Source: Thysanoteuthis rhombus (Eukaryota; Mollusca; Cephalopoda; Oegopsida; Thysanoteuthidae). From it: a DNA stretch of 64,000 nucleotides. Below, one piece after another: positions 46,830 through 57,187 of the stretch (position 1 is its first letter; every line of letters starts with the position of its first letter). The translations under genes and the position numbers were made by a program. The notes under the pieces were generated by a model, which worked only from the letters and a program-made list of their open reading frames with translations, did not search any database and was not told the origin of the DNA. The DNA is taken from positions 42,446,325 through 42,510,324 of the forward strand of contig OY735215.1 in the NCBI GenBank assembly GCA_963457665.1, written 5' to 3'.

Positions 46830-46905
46830 TTATCGTTCGTAAAGATGTCAAGGCCTGCATTCATTTACCTGACAATCTCGTAACTTCTTCAGAAGTACGA
46901 CAAAA
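46830..46905 (+). repeat. Direct duplication, left copy
   Basis: GCTAATGGTCGATTATCGTT, ATGTCAAGGCCTGCATTC and TTTACCTGACAATCTCGTAA recur at 47458-47535 with few changes. Both copies follow a GA-rich block, so the duplicated unit is likely several hundred bases long. Confidence 0.85.
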
Positions 46906-47044
46906 CAAACGGAAGCGAATTAGAGCGGCACAAACGGTTCTCAGGATATTCAAAATGGTTATCTTTCGGATCTTGGAGGACTTTTTACCACAAAAATGCT
47001 GGAGGCTTTTGGGTACCAGGTGGAATGGATGGGGAAAAACAAAG

Positions 47045-47457
47045 GATTATTCAAAGTAAGACAGTCTGACATGATAGAAGAAGCAACAATGAAGATGACG
47101 GCATAGAAAGAAAGAAAATAGAGATATAGAAGGAAAGGAGAAAAAGAAAAAGACAAAGAAGAAAAAAGATGGAGGTATACAAGAATAAGGAGTGGAGAAG
47201 AGAAAAAAGAAAAGAAAAAAGATGAAAGTAATAATATTGAAGAAGTGGAAAAAGATGATGATGTTATAGAAAAAAAAGAAAAAAAGAAGATTACGGTGTA
47301 GAATAAAATGAAAAAGAACCAGAAGGAGAAAGAGAGAATGAGGAATAGTAAAGATCACAACATTGAATGAAAATTAGGAGAAAGGGAAAATTGGGTACTT
47401 GGGTAGGAGGAATAAAAGATTGAAAGAGAACAAAAAAAAAGAGAAGAATGCTTTTAT
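47045..47457 (+). repeat. Purine-rich block with a diverged minisatellite copy
   Basis: At about 47225-47310 the sequence AGAAGTGGAAAAAGATGATG..GTTATAGAAAAAAAAG..AAGATTACGGTGTAGAATAA, AATGAA matches the 45868-46245 minisatellite block (AGAATAGGAAAAAGAAGATG..GTTAAAGAGAAGAG..AAGATCACGACGTAGAACAA, AATGAA). It is an older copy. Confidence 0.75.
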
Positions 47458-47540
47458 GCTAATGGTCGATAATCGTTTGTAAATATGTCAAGGTCTGCGC
47501 TCGTTTACCTGACAATCTTGTAACACTCTTCAAAGGTAAC
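47458..47540 (+). repeat. Direct duplication, right copy
   Basis: Partner of 46830-46905: GCTAATGGTCGATAATCGTT, ATGTCAAGGTCTGCGCTC, TTTACCTGACAATCTTGTAA. Offset is about 630 bases. Confidence 0.85.
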
Positions 47541-48360
47541 GGCACGAAAAAAAGTAAATCAAAGTAGCTAGGTTTCGCAAGCAAAACGGCTCAAAAAAGA
47601 ATACTTCGGACTTTTAGGACTAATTTTGATTATAACAGTGGGCAAATCTTTTCGAGCAGTCAATTCTAATGCATCTGCAAATATCCCCAAATACTTTTTT
47701 TAGATTGATTCAAAATGTATTTGAATAATCGGATAACTTTGGTTTTAATTGCGAGAGAATGGTGTAAAATAAGTCATAACAAAAAATATTCAACGTGCTA
47801 AAAGCAGGCTTTAGACTATTTAAAAGTATTGTTTACACCTCTGTCAATAGATTAATTGATCATAACATGATTAATGAGTCTGTGAGGAGAAAAATAAACT
47901 GTTTTTTTTTCCAGAAATCTTCCAAGAATAAATCAACTCTTGTGATTTGGAGAAAAAATCACGTCACATTGTTTCACATAGCGTAAACAACATTTCAAAG
48001 ATAGAAGTCCCCGGTTCAAACATTGGAAACCAATAATTTTTATATCCAAATTATCTCCAATCATTATTCTCACGAATGGCAAAACGATTATTACAGTATA
48101 ATTAACATGTTTACGGGTTTAATGCGTTTTTATCGACAAGCATCGCTTTGTCAAAAGAGTGTGCAGATACCGAAATTTCTTTCCATATATTCTGTTATAT
48201 CTTTCTTTGAAAATTTTTGAAATTGCCAAAAGTGGTTTTGATTTCTTTTTCAAGACATTTTCAGATACATGCGAAAACATTGCAAGCTGATCAAATCCTT
48301 GAGCAGTGAAAGCCTCACTCACTTTTCCCGAATCCTTTTTTTTACTAACTTTTACTTACA
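47541..48360. other. Spacer, nothing firmly recognised
   Basis: A B-box-like CCCCGGTTCAAACATTGGAA lies at 48010-48029 but no convincing A box precedes it. Frames at 47795-47986 and 48023-48322 have no motif. Confidence 0.45.
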
Positions 48361-49170
48361 CGATGAATACTTAACTCTTTACTTGCGGGAACATTTTTCT
48401 CGATACAATACTTCTTTTGTAATCAATGTTTTAGCTTAAATTAATCCCTTCCTCACGCAAATTAAACAACATCTAACATCGCTGACTGGATATCTTCAGA
48501 AAACCTTGTTTTTCAAAGTTATAGTTTTATTTTAATCAACCTGCTATGTTTGAAACAAAGGTTGATCCTTAACCCTTTTGGCATTTATCCTTAAAAATAA
48601 AGAGCTCCTTAGATACTTTATAAAAGAAAACCAATTACACTGTTGGCAAAATATCGAAAAGCGCTTGTGCCCTTAGAGTGATTATTTTGTTGCTTTTTTT
48701 CTACCAATTCATATCAAATAGTCCTGTGGCCTAAGAGATCGTTTAGTCACTATGCTAGTTCCTTTATAGCATTTCTCGATGCTACGTGACAAAAATAATC
48801 CCCAATTTGGCATTCAAAACACAAAATGCATTTCTTTTTTCAATATTGATTATTTTCTTGTTTTATTCAAAATCTGAGCCATGCAGTAGAATTTGAAGTG
48901 TAACCTCTCTGGCACACATAAATAACTGAGAAAAAAAAACAAGAAAAAAACAAAAACTTCCAACAACAAATCCAGTTTCGAAAAAAATGATCAATCAAAA
49001 CGATTAGGTTTTGGTTTCATTCACCTTTTATTCGTCAAAGGAAACCCATAACACTTCTGGCACAATATTTAAAGAAAAGAACAACCTCTTCCAAAGAGAT
49101 TTCTTATGTTGGATTTAACCCCTTTAGTTCACAGTATAAAATTAATCATTAACTCTACAGGCGTTTAATG
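48361..49170. repeat. Possible old repeat cluster with TTAACYC words
   Basis: TTAACTCTTTACTTGCGGG (48370), TTAACCCTTTTGGCATT (48569), TTTAACCCCTTTAGTTCAC (49113) and TTAACTCTACAGGCG (49150) recur. ACACTGTTGGCAAAATAT (48648) resembles ACACTTCTGGCACAATAT (49051), and TAACCTCTCTGGCACACA lies at 48901. This suggests diverged repeated monomers, but the period is irregular. Confidence 0.4.
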
Positions 49171-50343
49171 TTTAGGAAATGTTTCCTTTTGGTTATCAAA
49201 ATTAAAGGCATGTCACATAATAAAGCTAAATTTGTTCCATTGCTAATTCTTCATTGTCGATTTCTTCAGGGACCTTTAGTGTTTTTGAATTTGTTTTCCT
49301 GCAACACTGAATATCGTAGCAGAAATACGATTTAGTACTTGTAACACAGATTTTGGTGAACCAAAAATGAGTTGTTCAATTTCATCAATCGTGCAAACAA
49401 GACAAAACAAAGCAGGGAAACCTTGTTTGAGAACCAATGCACAGTTATACATTGGTTGTTTAACTCTTAAATTCATGAACTGCTTGGGAATGCTTGTAAT
49501 CAACAAAGGAGCTTTTCAATGGATAGCATAAAAACTGGATAGGCACTCAGTAGAAACCGGCACATGGCCATTGTTTTTGGCAGCATTCTGTAATTATTCA
49601 AAAATTGGGAAATGCAGTGATCAATGGAGGATACACTCTTCCGACCTTTTGTTGGGCGACAATCACTAAAGAAAGTTTGATTCTCGAAATAAAAACTATG
49701 GATGCTGCTGGAAACAAACGGATGGATAAATTTATCATGAACTTACGTTGCAAACGACCCAGTCTCTAAATACGTGTTTAGGACATAATAAAGAGTCAAT
49801 GTTGAAAGTTCCATTTCTAGCTCCATCCGTACGGCCAGTATGCATAAATCATACATAAATGGCCCACCTGATAGTCAACAGGACTCACGTGAAAACTGAA
49901 GAAATCAATTTGACAGATTGGATGAGAGATTCAATTGACGGTTACTAATAGTGAAACTCTTCTGTAAATTGATTGAAAATTATAAAAATCTGCGAAATGA
50001 TCAAAGGGGGCAATTTTAATCAGTTTATTTCCCTTGGAAATAACATTCTATGTTCCCTGTAAAGAACTAGTATTTATGAAATAAGCCCGTACCCTCAGCA
50101 TAATGCTACATTGGTCAGGCTGTATCCACCGGACTTGTCCCTATTAGTGTAATAGTGAATTACTGCTTCGATGGTCAATTACCCAGGAACAGAGCCATCG
50201 GTCAATTTCGCTCGCTTTGTTCTAAGATAGAGACGAGTCTGGTAGCCATCTACCTTGACAGGAGAAAAGTCAACCAAAAATTGATTATTCCCATCAGAAA
50301 ACTTAAACAAAATCAAATTTTACTGTTGTGATCTCAGAAATGA
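49171..50343. other. Spacer; one unassigned minus-strand frame
   Basis: The minus frame 49506-49276 (76 codons) has a less biased composition than most frames here (VLKQGFPALFCLVCTIDEIE is typical) and could be a decayed coding exon of a gene or transposon. I do not recognise it and found no clear flanking splice sites. The rest of the stretch shows nothing. Confidence 0.35.
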
Positions 50344-51016
50344 CGAGGTCTGTCTTGAAATAAATGAGACTGATAGTATAAGAATATTTATAGTCAACTT
50401 AATTACAAATCCACTTTATCTCATTCAGAATGAGTCCCCCTTGGAAGCCACGCAGCAACAGAGGCGTTGGTCCCACCCTAGATTAGTGTGCTGGCAGTCT
50501 CCAACTGACACTGTCATAAGTTTGTTCGTCACCATCTGATCGGTGTTCTTAACAGTCCAGGAAACAATAAAAGACTCAAATTGGCTGGGTCGGACTGAGG
50601 ACAGATAGTCAACCAAATTTACAATTGTGAGGTCCTTGGACAACTTTTAGGAAAAGGTTATTCGCATTAACCCTGAAATTGGGTACTTTTGAATGTTTTA
50701 TCACGATGATAAATCGGTTATTCGTGTCGTGCCGAAGCTCCCTTGCAACCCTGATTTGCGATTATTTACTCATCCCGAAAATCGAAACGAACTCCATGGT
50801 AGCCATTTTGGAACTGTCAAGAATACCCACCAGACTTTAATCTGAAAGTAGAGTCATTTGAAGATTTCAGCACTGTCTCCAAGCGTGGGAATGACGTCTC
50901 TATTGGTGTGTGACTTCCCAAGGGGCCTGTTCTTAAGAAGATAGATTGGATTCGTTATTAAGTAGATAATAGATATATTCACACAATCAGTCCCATTATT
51001 TTCGAGACAGACCTCG
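50344..51016 (-). mobile_element. Internally deleted mariner-type transposon
   Basis: Left end CGAGGTCTGTCTTGAAATAA, ATGAGACTGAT (50344 on) and right end, read inward on minus from 51016, CGAGGTCTGTCTCGAAAATA, ATGGGACTGAT form terminal inverted repeats with extended similarity (GTATAAGAATATTTATAG against GTGTGAATATATCTATTA). A TA lies just outside the right end. The left flank reads GA, probably a mutated TA. At 673 bases it is about half the usual 1.3 kb of a mariner. Minus frame 50643-50425 ends QRLCCCVASKGDSF then stop, matching the ..RW..CVA..GDYF C-terminus of mariner transposases, about 35-60 bases inside the 3' repeat as expected. The catalytic DDD/E domain was not recognised, so the copy is non-autonomous. 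Confidence 0.8.
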
Positions 51017-51700
51017 TATTTGTGTCCACTCTAGAACACATATCATTTGTGTCTAGAAAGTCATTTATGTTTTGTAAAAAGCCCCAAAGTATTGAATTCT
51101 AATTAAACTTTTAACTCAAGTTGCCCAATGCCTTAAATAAAACATTGTCGTAACAATCTTAATGTCTTGTTTTTCCCATTTTTTCCCATTTTACGTATTT
51201 TGTTTCTTTTTATTGCAACGCTCAGGTGGTATTTAAAGAAAATTCCGTTACTGAATAATTAGGACAAACATTTTTCTTGTGAACAAGCTACTTTAATTTA
51301 TTTAATGAATCCCCACCTCGTAAAAATTACTTCCATTTATTTTTACACAAAGATGATTTAACTAATGAATGAGTTCTGTTCAAATATTCTTTAAAGTTCT
51401 CCCGACGGATGAGTAATTTTAGAAATCAAACAACCAATAAAGCAAAATATCATTCTTTTGGGAAACATTTTAGGTTATTTTTTTTAAAGATTTCAACTTA
51501 AGATTATGCCCCGTAAAAAATAATATTTGCAGTAAAGCTTTTTATACTACCATTTTAAAAAAGAAACTTTTTTCTCAATACCTGTGTATGAACTTCTTGG
51601 TCCCAACCATTTTAAGAGCAACACTGACGATGGTATCTAGCTATATGTCAGCAACCCCTCGTAGTTTAAATATTAGAGGTGATCAATACAGTTTTTACAT
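51017..51700. other. Spacer, nothing recognised
   Basis: AT-rich sequence, no microsatellite. Confidence 0.45.
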
Positions 51701-51899
51701 ATGACAGTTTGTCATCATAAACGGAGACTAAAACACTGGATTCAAAGGTGGTTTGACAAATATTTTATTGACCTTATCAATGAATTTTTGAGTAGATATT
51801 ACCAAACAACGGCTATTTGTGAATTAGAATCATAGGTGTTTAAAGAATCCTCGTAAATAATTCTCTACAAACTCAACGACCCATTGATAGTCACAACAA

Positions 51900-51948
51900 C
51901 ATCCAACAGATGGCACGAAGGCCAACGTCGAGAACCACTGACCTAAGC
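51900..51948 (-). mobile_element. Possible hAT-type transposon end, minus strand
   Basis: The minus strand from about 51942 starts CAGTGGTTCTCGACGTTGGC, resembling hAT (Charlie-like) terminal repeats (CAGTGGTTCTCAACC). The element would extend toward lower coordinates. A matching end was not located with confidence. Confidence 0.35.
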
Positions 51949-52769
51949 TGATATTTTGTTATTTAAAGAAGCAATGTTTAATTATCAATTAGACTCTTAC
52001 GAGGAAACAATTTTTACTCTACTATTTTTTAAGGATTATTTCAGCTTTCATAGGAAGCCATTTGTAGCCAGAAGCATTAAAATGTTCAATTCCCCAGCTG
52101 TTAATAATTAATGACTCATTCAAAGTCTGACAACCTGAGCGCTCTTTGCTCAGCTGTTGACGACAGGCACGCACATCTCATGGTACAGCCCATATAACAA
52201 TTTCGAATATTTGATTACTGTTATGCCTATCTAAGTTTTCAAACTTCGAATAAACATCGAGGTATTTTTAAAAAATGTTATTGATGCTGACCAAAATTAA
52301 TTAAAATCTTGATACTTTCTTTGTTTTGATAAATATCAATACTCTTTTTGCTCTCTGTATATCAATTATTGTGATCAAAATTTGAATATGTTAATAAACA
52401 AGAATCATGAGTTCAATGACGCATCAACCATTCTTAGATCCATATTTCATAAGGAATTTAAAGTATGTAGTTCTAGTAGAGAAGTAATAATGGTTGCAGT
52501 TGTAGTAGTAAAAGGGGTTGGAGGATGAGGAAAAAAGAGAGATGAGGATAGTTCATCTGGGGACAAGACTAAGCATCATATCAACCTGACATGATACAGC
52601 TGAGGAAATTGATAACTAAGATTATCCGGACAGGAAAGTGTCACATAAAAGCTTCTTAAAAACCAACATTTAATCAGTCATCTTTTAGTTTTGGGATTCG
52701 ATCAAATCAATTTACTCTGAATGTCATCAGATATTCTTTTTCCAAAATCATAGCAGTAAATAAAACACG
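51949..52769. other. Spacer, nothing recognised
   Basis: AT-rich unique-looking DNA. Confidence 0.5.
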
Positions 52770-53125
52770 AACCATGCAACTTGCAAATGAGAAAATTATG
52801 CCGGACCTCACATGGAGAGACCACGAGACAACACAGTACAACCAGGAAAAGACAAGAGTCAGGGACATCATAGAATCCATTCAAAAGTCAATTGGCAGTG
52901 GACTGGCCATGTTGCAAGAATGGCGGACAACCGATGGACATCACAACGCACGATATGAGTCCCCCGAGATCACATGTGCAACCGAGGCTGGCAGAATATT
53001 ATATGGTGGGACGAGCTAGACAAGTTCAGAAAGTACTGGTTTTGCGACGTCTACGATAGAGAAGTGTGGGGAATCCTGGGGAAGGTCTATGTCCAACGAC
53101 AGACGTGGAAAGACTGATGATGATG
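52770..53125 (+). mobile_element. RTE-like LINE, 3' end fragment (copy D)
   Basis: The frame from 52774 reads MPDLTWRDHETTQYNQEKTR, then VRDIIESIQKS, GSGLAMLQEWRTTDGHHN, with DELDKFRKYWFCDVYDREVW and GKVYVQRQTWKD continuing in other frames. It ends in GATGATGATGAA. This is the best preserved copy of the family whose other members are at 3884, 7260 and 8107 (minus). It is 5'-truncated and lacks the palm and endonuclease. Confidence 0.88.
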
Positions 53126-53577
53126 AAACTTTCCCTTCGTCTTGCTGTTATTTAACATAGTCACAACAGACTGACAAATCTAACCGAGTCTTAAACTTGA
53201 GGAAAAGAAGGGTAACTGTAACTAATGCTTCCAATTCGGGTGAAAATCTCATGTTGTGATACTTTTTTTCCCTGCAACAGAATAAATATGCAAAAATCTA
53301 ATGTGCAACTTTTTTTCAGAAGCGACCGTAGACAGAATTTTGGTTAGGTCAGTCGAGCAGAAAATTCATAATACCAGTATAAACATGCATTAGACTACCG
53401 ATTTTGACTATTGAGCCGGTGATAATAACATCTTCACAGTTAAAAACTGAATAACCGTTGCCATCAAAGATGGTGGAGGGTTCTATCACGTGTGATTGTC
53501 TCCGGTGTTCCACATATACTTTTTTATTATGGTAAAATGTGTAAATTTCCTCTCATTTTGATCATCGGTGGTTTACC

Positions 53578-53579
<2 letters not shown>
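53126..53579. other. Spacer, nothing recognised
   Basis: AT-rich sequence with no motif. Confidence 0.5.

Positions 53580-53613
<34 letters not shown>
53580..53613. repeat. (TA)n microsatellite
   Basis: Short pure TA array. Confidence 0.95.
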
Positions 53614-53615
<2 letters not shown>

Positions 53616-53983
53616 ATGGAGTAGAGGATTGGCTACATAATCATTTTTATTTTTCTGCTCTGTCTTGGTATCTGCAGGCAAATTCAATTTATTCTGGATC
53701 CCTACATGGGATATTTTTTTAGAGGGGGCATTGCATTCTATTTCTACGGTGTAGGACCTTCCTGTTATTCTATTTATATCCTTCTTTTTACGCTTTTCTT
53801 TTTTTTAGTAGTTAGTCATGGCTTGTTATGTTTTCCTTCTGTTTTACTCAGTTGAGACCTTTAGCTCGCTGGTAGTCGTATAAATCGTGGCAAAAGATAC
53901 TGAAGGCAATTTTCCTAATACTGATAAGGAAAATGTCTGGATTGTGGCTACAAAGATTTTTTGAGGTCTGCAACATACTCCTA
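53614..53983. other. Spacer, nothing recognised
   Basis: T-rich sequence, no motif. Confidence 0.5.
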
Positions 53984-54061
53984 ATACACACACACAGACA
54001 CACACAGAGACACAGAGAGAGAGAGAGACATGCACACACACACACACACACATATGTATAT
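53984..54061. repeat. (CA)n / (GA)n compound microsatellite
   Basis: CA runs with GACA, a GAGAGA patch, CA again, then TATGTATA. Confidence 0.94.
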
Positions 54062-54149
54062 GCTAAACGTCAATCGTACAATTAATGCAAATGTATTTCT
54101 CTGAATCTTGCATTATTCTCATCCTTCCCTACTTTCTCTGTCTCTATTT

Positions 54150-54169
54150 CTCCCCCCCTCTCTCTCTCT

Positions 54170-54244
<75 letters not shown>
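54150..54244. repeat. (CT)n(AT)n microsatellite
   Basis: C-run and CT units to 54170, then about 36 AT units. Confidence 0.97.
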
Positions 54245-54249
<5 letters not shown>

Positions 54250-56208
54250 TGCCTCCTGATTCGTCTGGCTTAGAACCACTAAAGCATCAATAGATAATTC
54301 AATTTACGTTATATTAGCCCTATCTATTTTACATTCTCCCAATGTTTCAACTCAGTCATCTTTCATTACAGTCATATCATTCCGGACAGTTTTTTTTTCT
54401 GCTTTTTCAGCTACTGATATTTCTGTCAGTGTTTACAGAGCTAGATTCAAAGACAGAGACATCCTATTGGGGGAAATAAATACATCGTTGGGCGATTAAA
54501 CACAACCACAAAGAGGCATCGCTATCAGAATGGTCCATTTCCCACCGTTGAAAAGCGTCATTAGGATATCGTAGTTCATATACAAATAATGAACGATTTT
54601 CCAGCATTCAAATTTAGCGTAAAATTGAAACTTATGCAAAATCATAGACATAAAATACCCCGATGGTTGGGGCATATCTTGAGGCTCTACGCAAAAAAAA
54701 AACTCCAAGCAAATCAAACCATCAAATGGTAGAGGGAGAGAGAGAAAGAGAGAGGGGGGGAGAGTACACGGCTGAGAGCACCTTAACAACCTGATATATC
54801 GCAAGACACGAGAGCTGATTTCAAACTGGTAGAGTTCGATAGACAGTAAAGAAATTGGAAGTTCAAAAATCAGATTTCTGTTGTGAAGCCAGAAAAGTTT
54901 GCTGGAGCAAAGTTCAAAATTTATGGAAGTCTTATTTTACGTTGTCTGAGTACTTAAATGGAAGTCCTTTCATAAAAACAACTTCCAAGAATTCTACAAA
55001 ATCAGGTAGGAATATTTACAGATTAATATATATATTCAACCAATGTACAGATGTTGATCATACTTCAGTAATATAAGGACAGTATTGCAGTGAAAAGCCA
55101 ATAAGAAAGATCATGTCATGTACAAATGGGATTTCTTTATTAGATCTTAATGTTTCACTAATTCATAACGAGCTTTTTCCATTAAAATATGATGGGGATT
55201 CAAAAAGTGTCTGTTCTACAGAGTCCGTGCCTAGGATGTGGTATAATATTCCCGACGTGTACAGGGTTGTGAATTTTCAATTAGATCACGAAACAAGAAT
55301 ATCTCCAAGTCATGTATACATGCAATTTCCAATTAAGATTGCTCCAAAAATACACTCAAGAAAGCTATAGACCGTCCAAAGGAGTATACAGTGCGCATAA
55401 AGTGATGACCATTCCAATGCACTCACAATGCATCAAAATAGATTCAGCCGCTATTTCGGTTTGCAACATGCCTGCATCATCGTCGAGTCTGCAGTCACCT
55501 TTCATCAAACCCTATTTCAACTGACGCATGCACACACTTTTACTTTTCAAAAAAATCCATCTCACACGTACACTCACTTACTCATCAACATTTCGCATAC
55601 ATCCAGTCTCTTCCTCAGTAATAGCTCTTTTATCTGATTCACTCTTCACATTTAAATAAACATTATAAATTTCACATTAGTCGATTGAGTATGTCTCATT
55701 CTCCCCTCATCGCCAATTCTCCAACATATCAACTTCGACTTATCTCTCCATCTAATAGAAACACCAACATCTATTAATCAGGTCATGTCAGTTAGGTTGA
55801 CACCATCAGATACACATGACACATTATACTGCATCAGATAAGCTTCTCTCATCAACTTACCAATAATGATAATAATTATCTATCTATCTTTATCGATCTA
55901 TCATACGTTCCCTGAAATTGCACACAAAACATGGATGATAACTTGGTACACCCCCAGGGACCAATGCATAGGGTCTGCTGATGATTAAAATAAATCACTG
56001 CCTCAGTTTTTGAGAGCATTTGAGATAAACATGGTTTGATTCAAAATTCATAACAACAGTCAGACCTGGAACTACCAATAACTAGACATGGAATCTACAA
56101 TACAGACAATTGTTGAGTCACCATTTATTTCTGAAGAATGTGTGAGATCAAAATTAAATGATGGAATCTTATTTGTACACGACTTGGTCTTCGTAATCAT
56201 AATTTCAC

Positions 56209-56211
<3 letters not shown>
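54245..56211. other. Spacer, nothing recognised
   Basis: GA-rich patch at about 54730-54762. Plus frames 54855-55076, 55113-55370, 55312-55524 and 55428-55637 lie in a row with ordinary composition. No domain was recognised and the joins lack an obvious splice logic, so no gene is called. Confidence 0.45.

Positions 56212-56292
<81 letters not shown>
56212..56292. repeat. (TA)n microsatellite
   Basis: About 40 TA units. Confidence 0.98.
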
Positions 56293-56294
<2 letters not shown>

Positions 56295-56753
56295 TTCGAT
56301 CTCGGTTTTGCTTCATATGCTGTGATAATGAATATCGAAAAACCTCATCAGGTTCCAAGATTGATGAACAAAACGCATCAATATCACTCAAAAACATTTT
56401 TAAATCTCAGTCTATCGTACCCACACCTACAGCCTGAGCGGCTTGACGGAACCCCTTCTCAATCACTGATCCTCATACCTATGGAAAAGTTATGAACCAA
56501 AACAGCAACATTCAAGCAAATGAATGGTATATAAAAACAAAAATAAGAGTTGCTGTTGGTCCTAATGACTGCAGAAACTGATCAGTTTTAACAGAAATTG
56601 TGAATATATGATTTAAGAAATTGATGTATGCAATCTGACAGGATGAATTATTGATTACGTTATATTATACAGTAACTTATTTGAGATGATCTCCCGTCAT
56701 AACACAGTTGATATATCATTTCAGACAAGTTTCTATATATTATAATGCAATTT
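56293..56753. other. Spacer, nothing recognised
   Basis: AT-rich sequence. Confidence 0.5.

Positions 56754-56828
<75 letters not shown>
56754..56828. repeat. (CA)n(TA)n microsatellite
   Basis: Short CA lead followed by about 32 TA units. Confidence 0.97.
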
Positions 56829-56829
<1 letters not shown>

Positions 56830-57130
56830 TAAAATAAGGCCGTCAGAAATGATGGGGTTATTTATGCATGAATAGACACTAAGAGGACTAAAGGTATTAA
56901 ATTGGGTAATTTATTTTTATACATAATTCAAATATCCTATTTTACCTTTTTTTAATGTCTCAATTCATCTCAAACAGTTTTAATGTGTGATCAGACATTA
57001 AATATTACGAGTTTCTATGACGGAATGTCTAATGTTATTTCACTTTGCAGATAAAGCAATCAATGAGATCATTTCCTTTGTACAGAAATATAAATTGATA
57101 AATCAACAGAAATAATTCTATTTAATGGTT
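56829..57130. other. Spacer, nothing recognised
   Basis: AT-rich sequence. Confidence 0.5.
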
Positions 57131-57131
57131 T

Positions 57132-57184
<53 letters not shown>
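57131..57184. repeat. (TA)n(TG)n microsatellite
   Basis: TA then TG dinucleotide tracts. Confidence 0.97.

Positions 57185-57187
<3 letters not shown>

Noticed and set aside
46867-46880. Splice donor on minus at TTTACCTGACAATC (also at 47504)
   Set aside because: The donor-like CAGGTAAA lacks an adjoining pyrimidine tract or a plausible exon, and it is part of a duplicated repeat.
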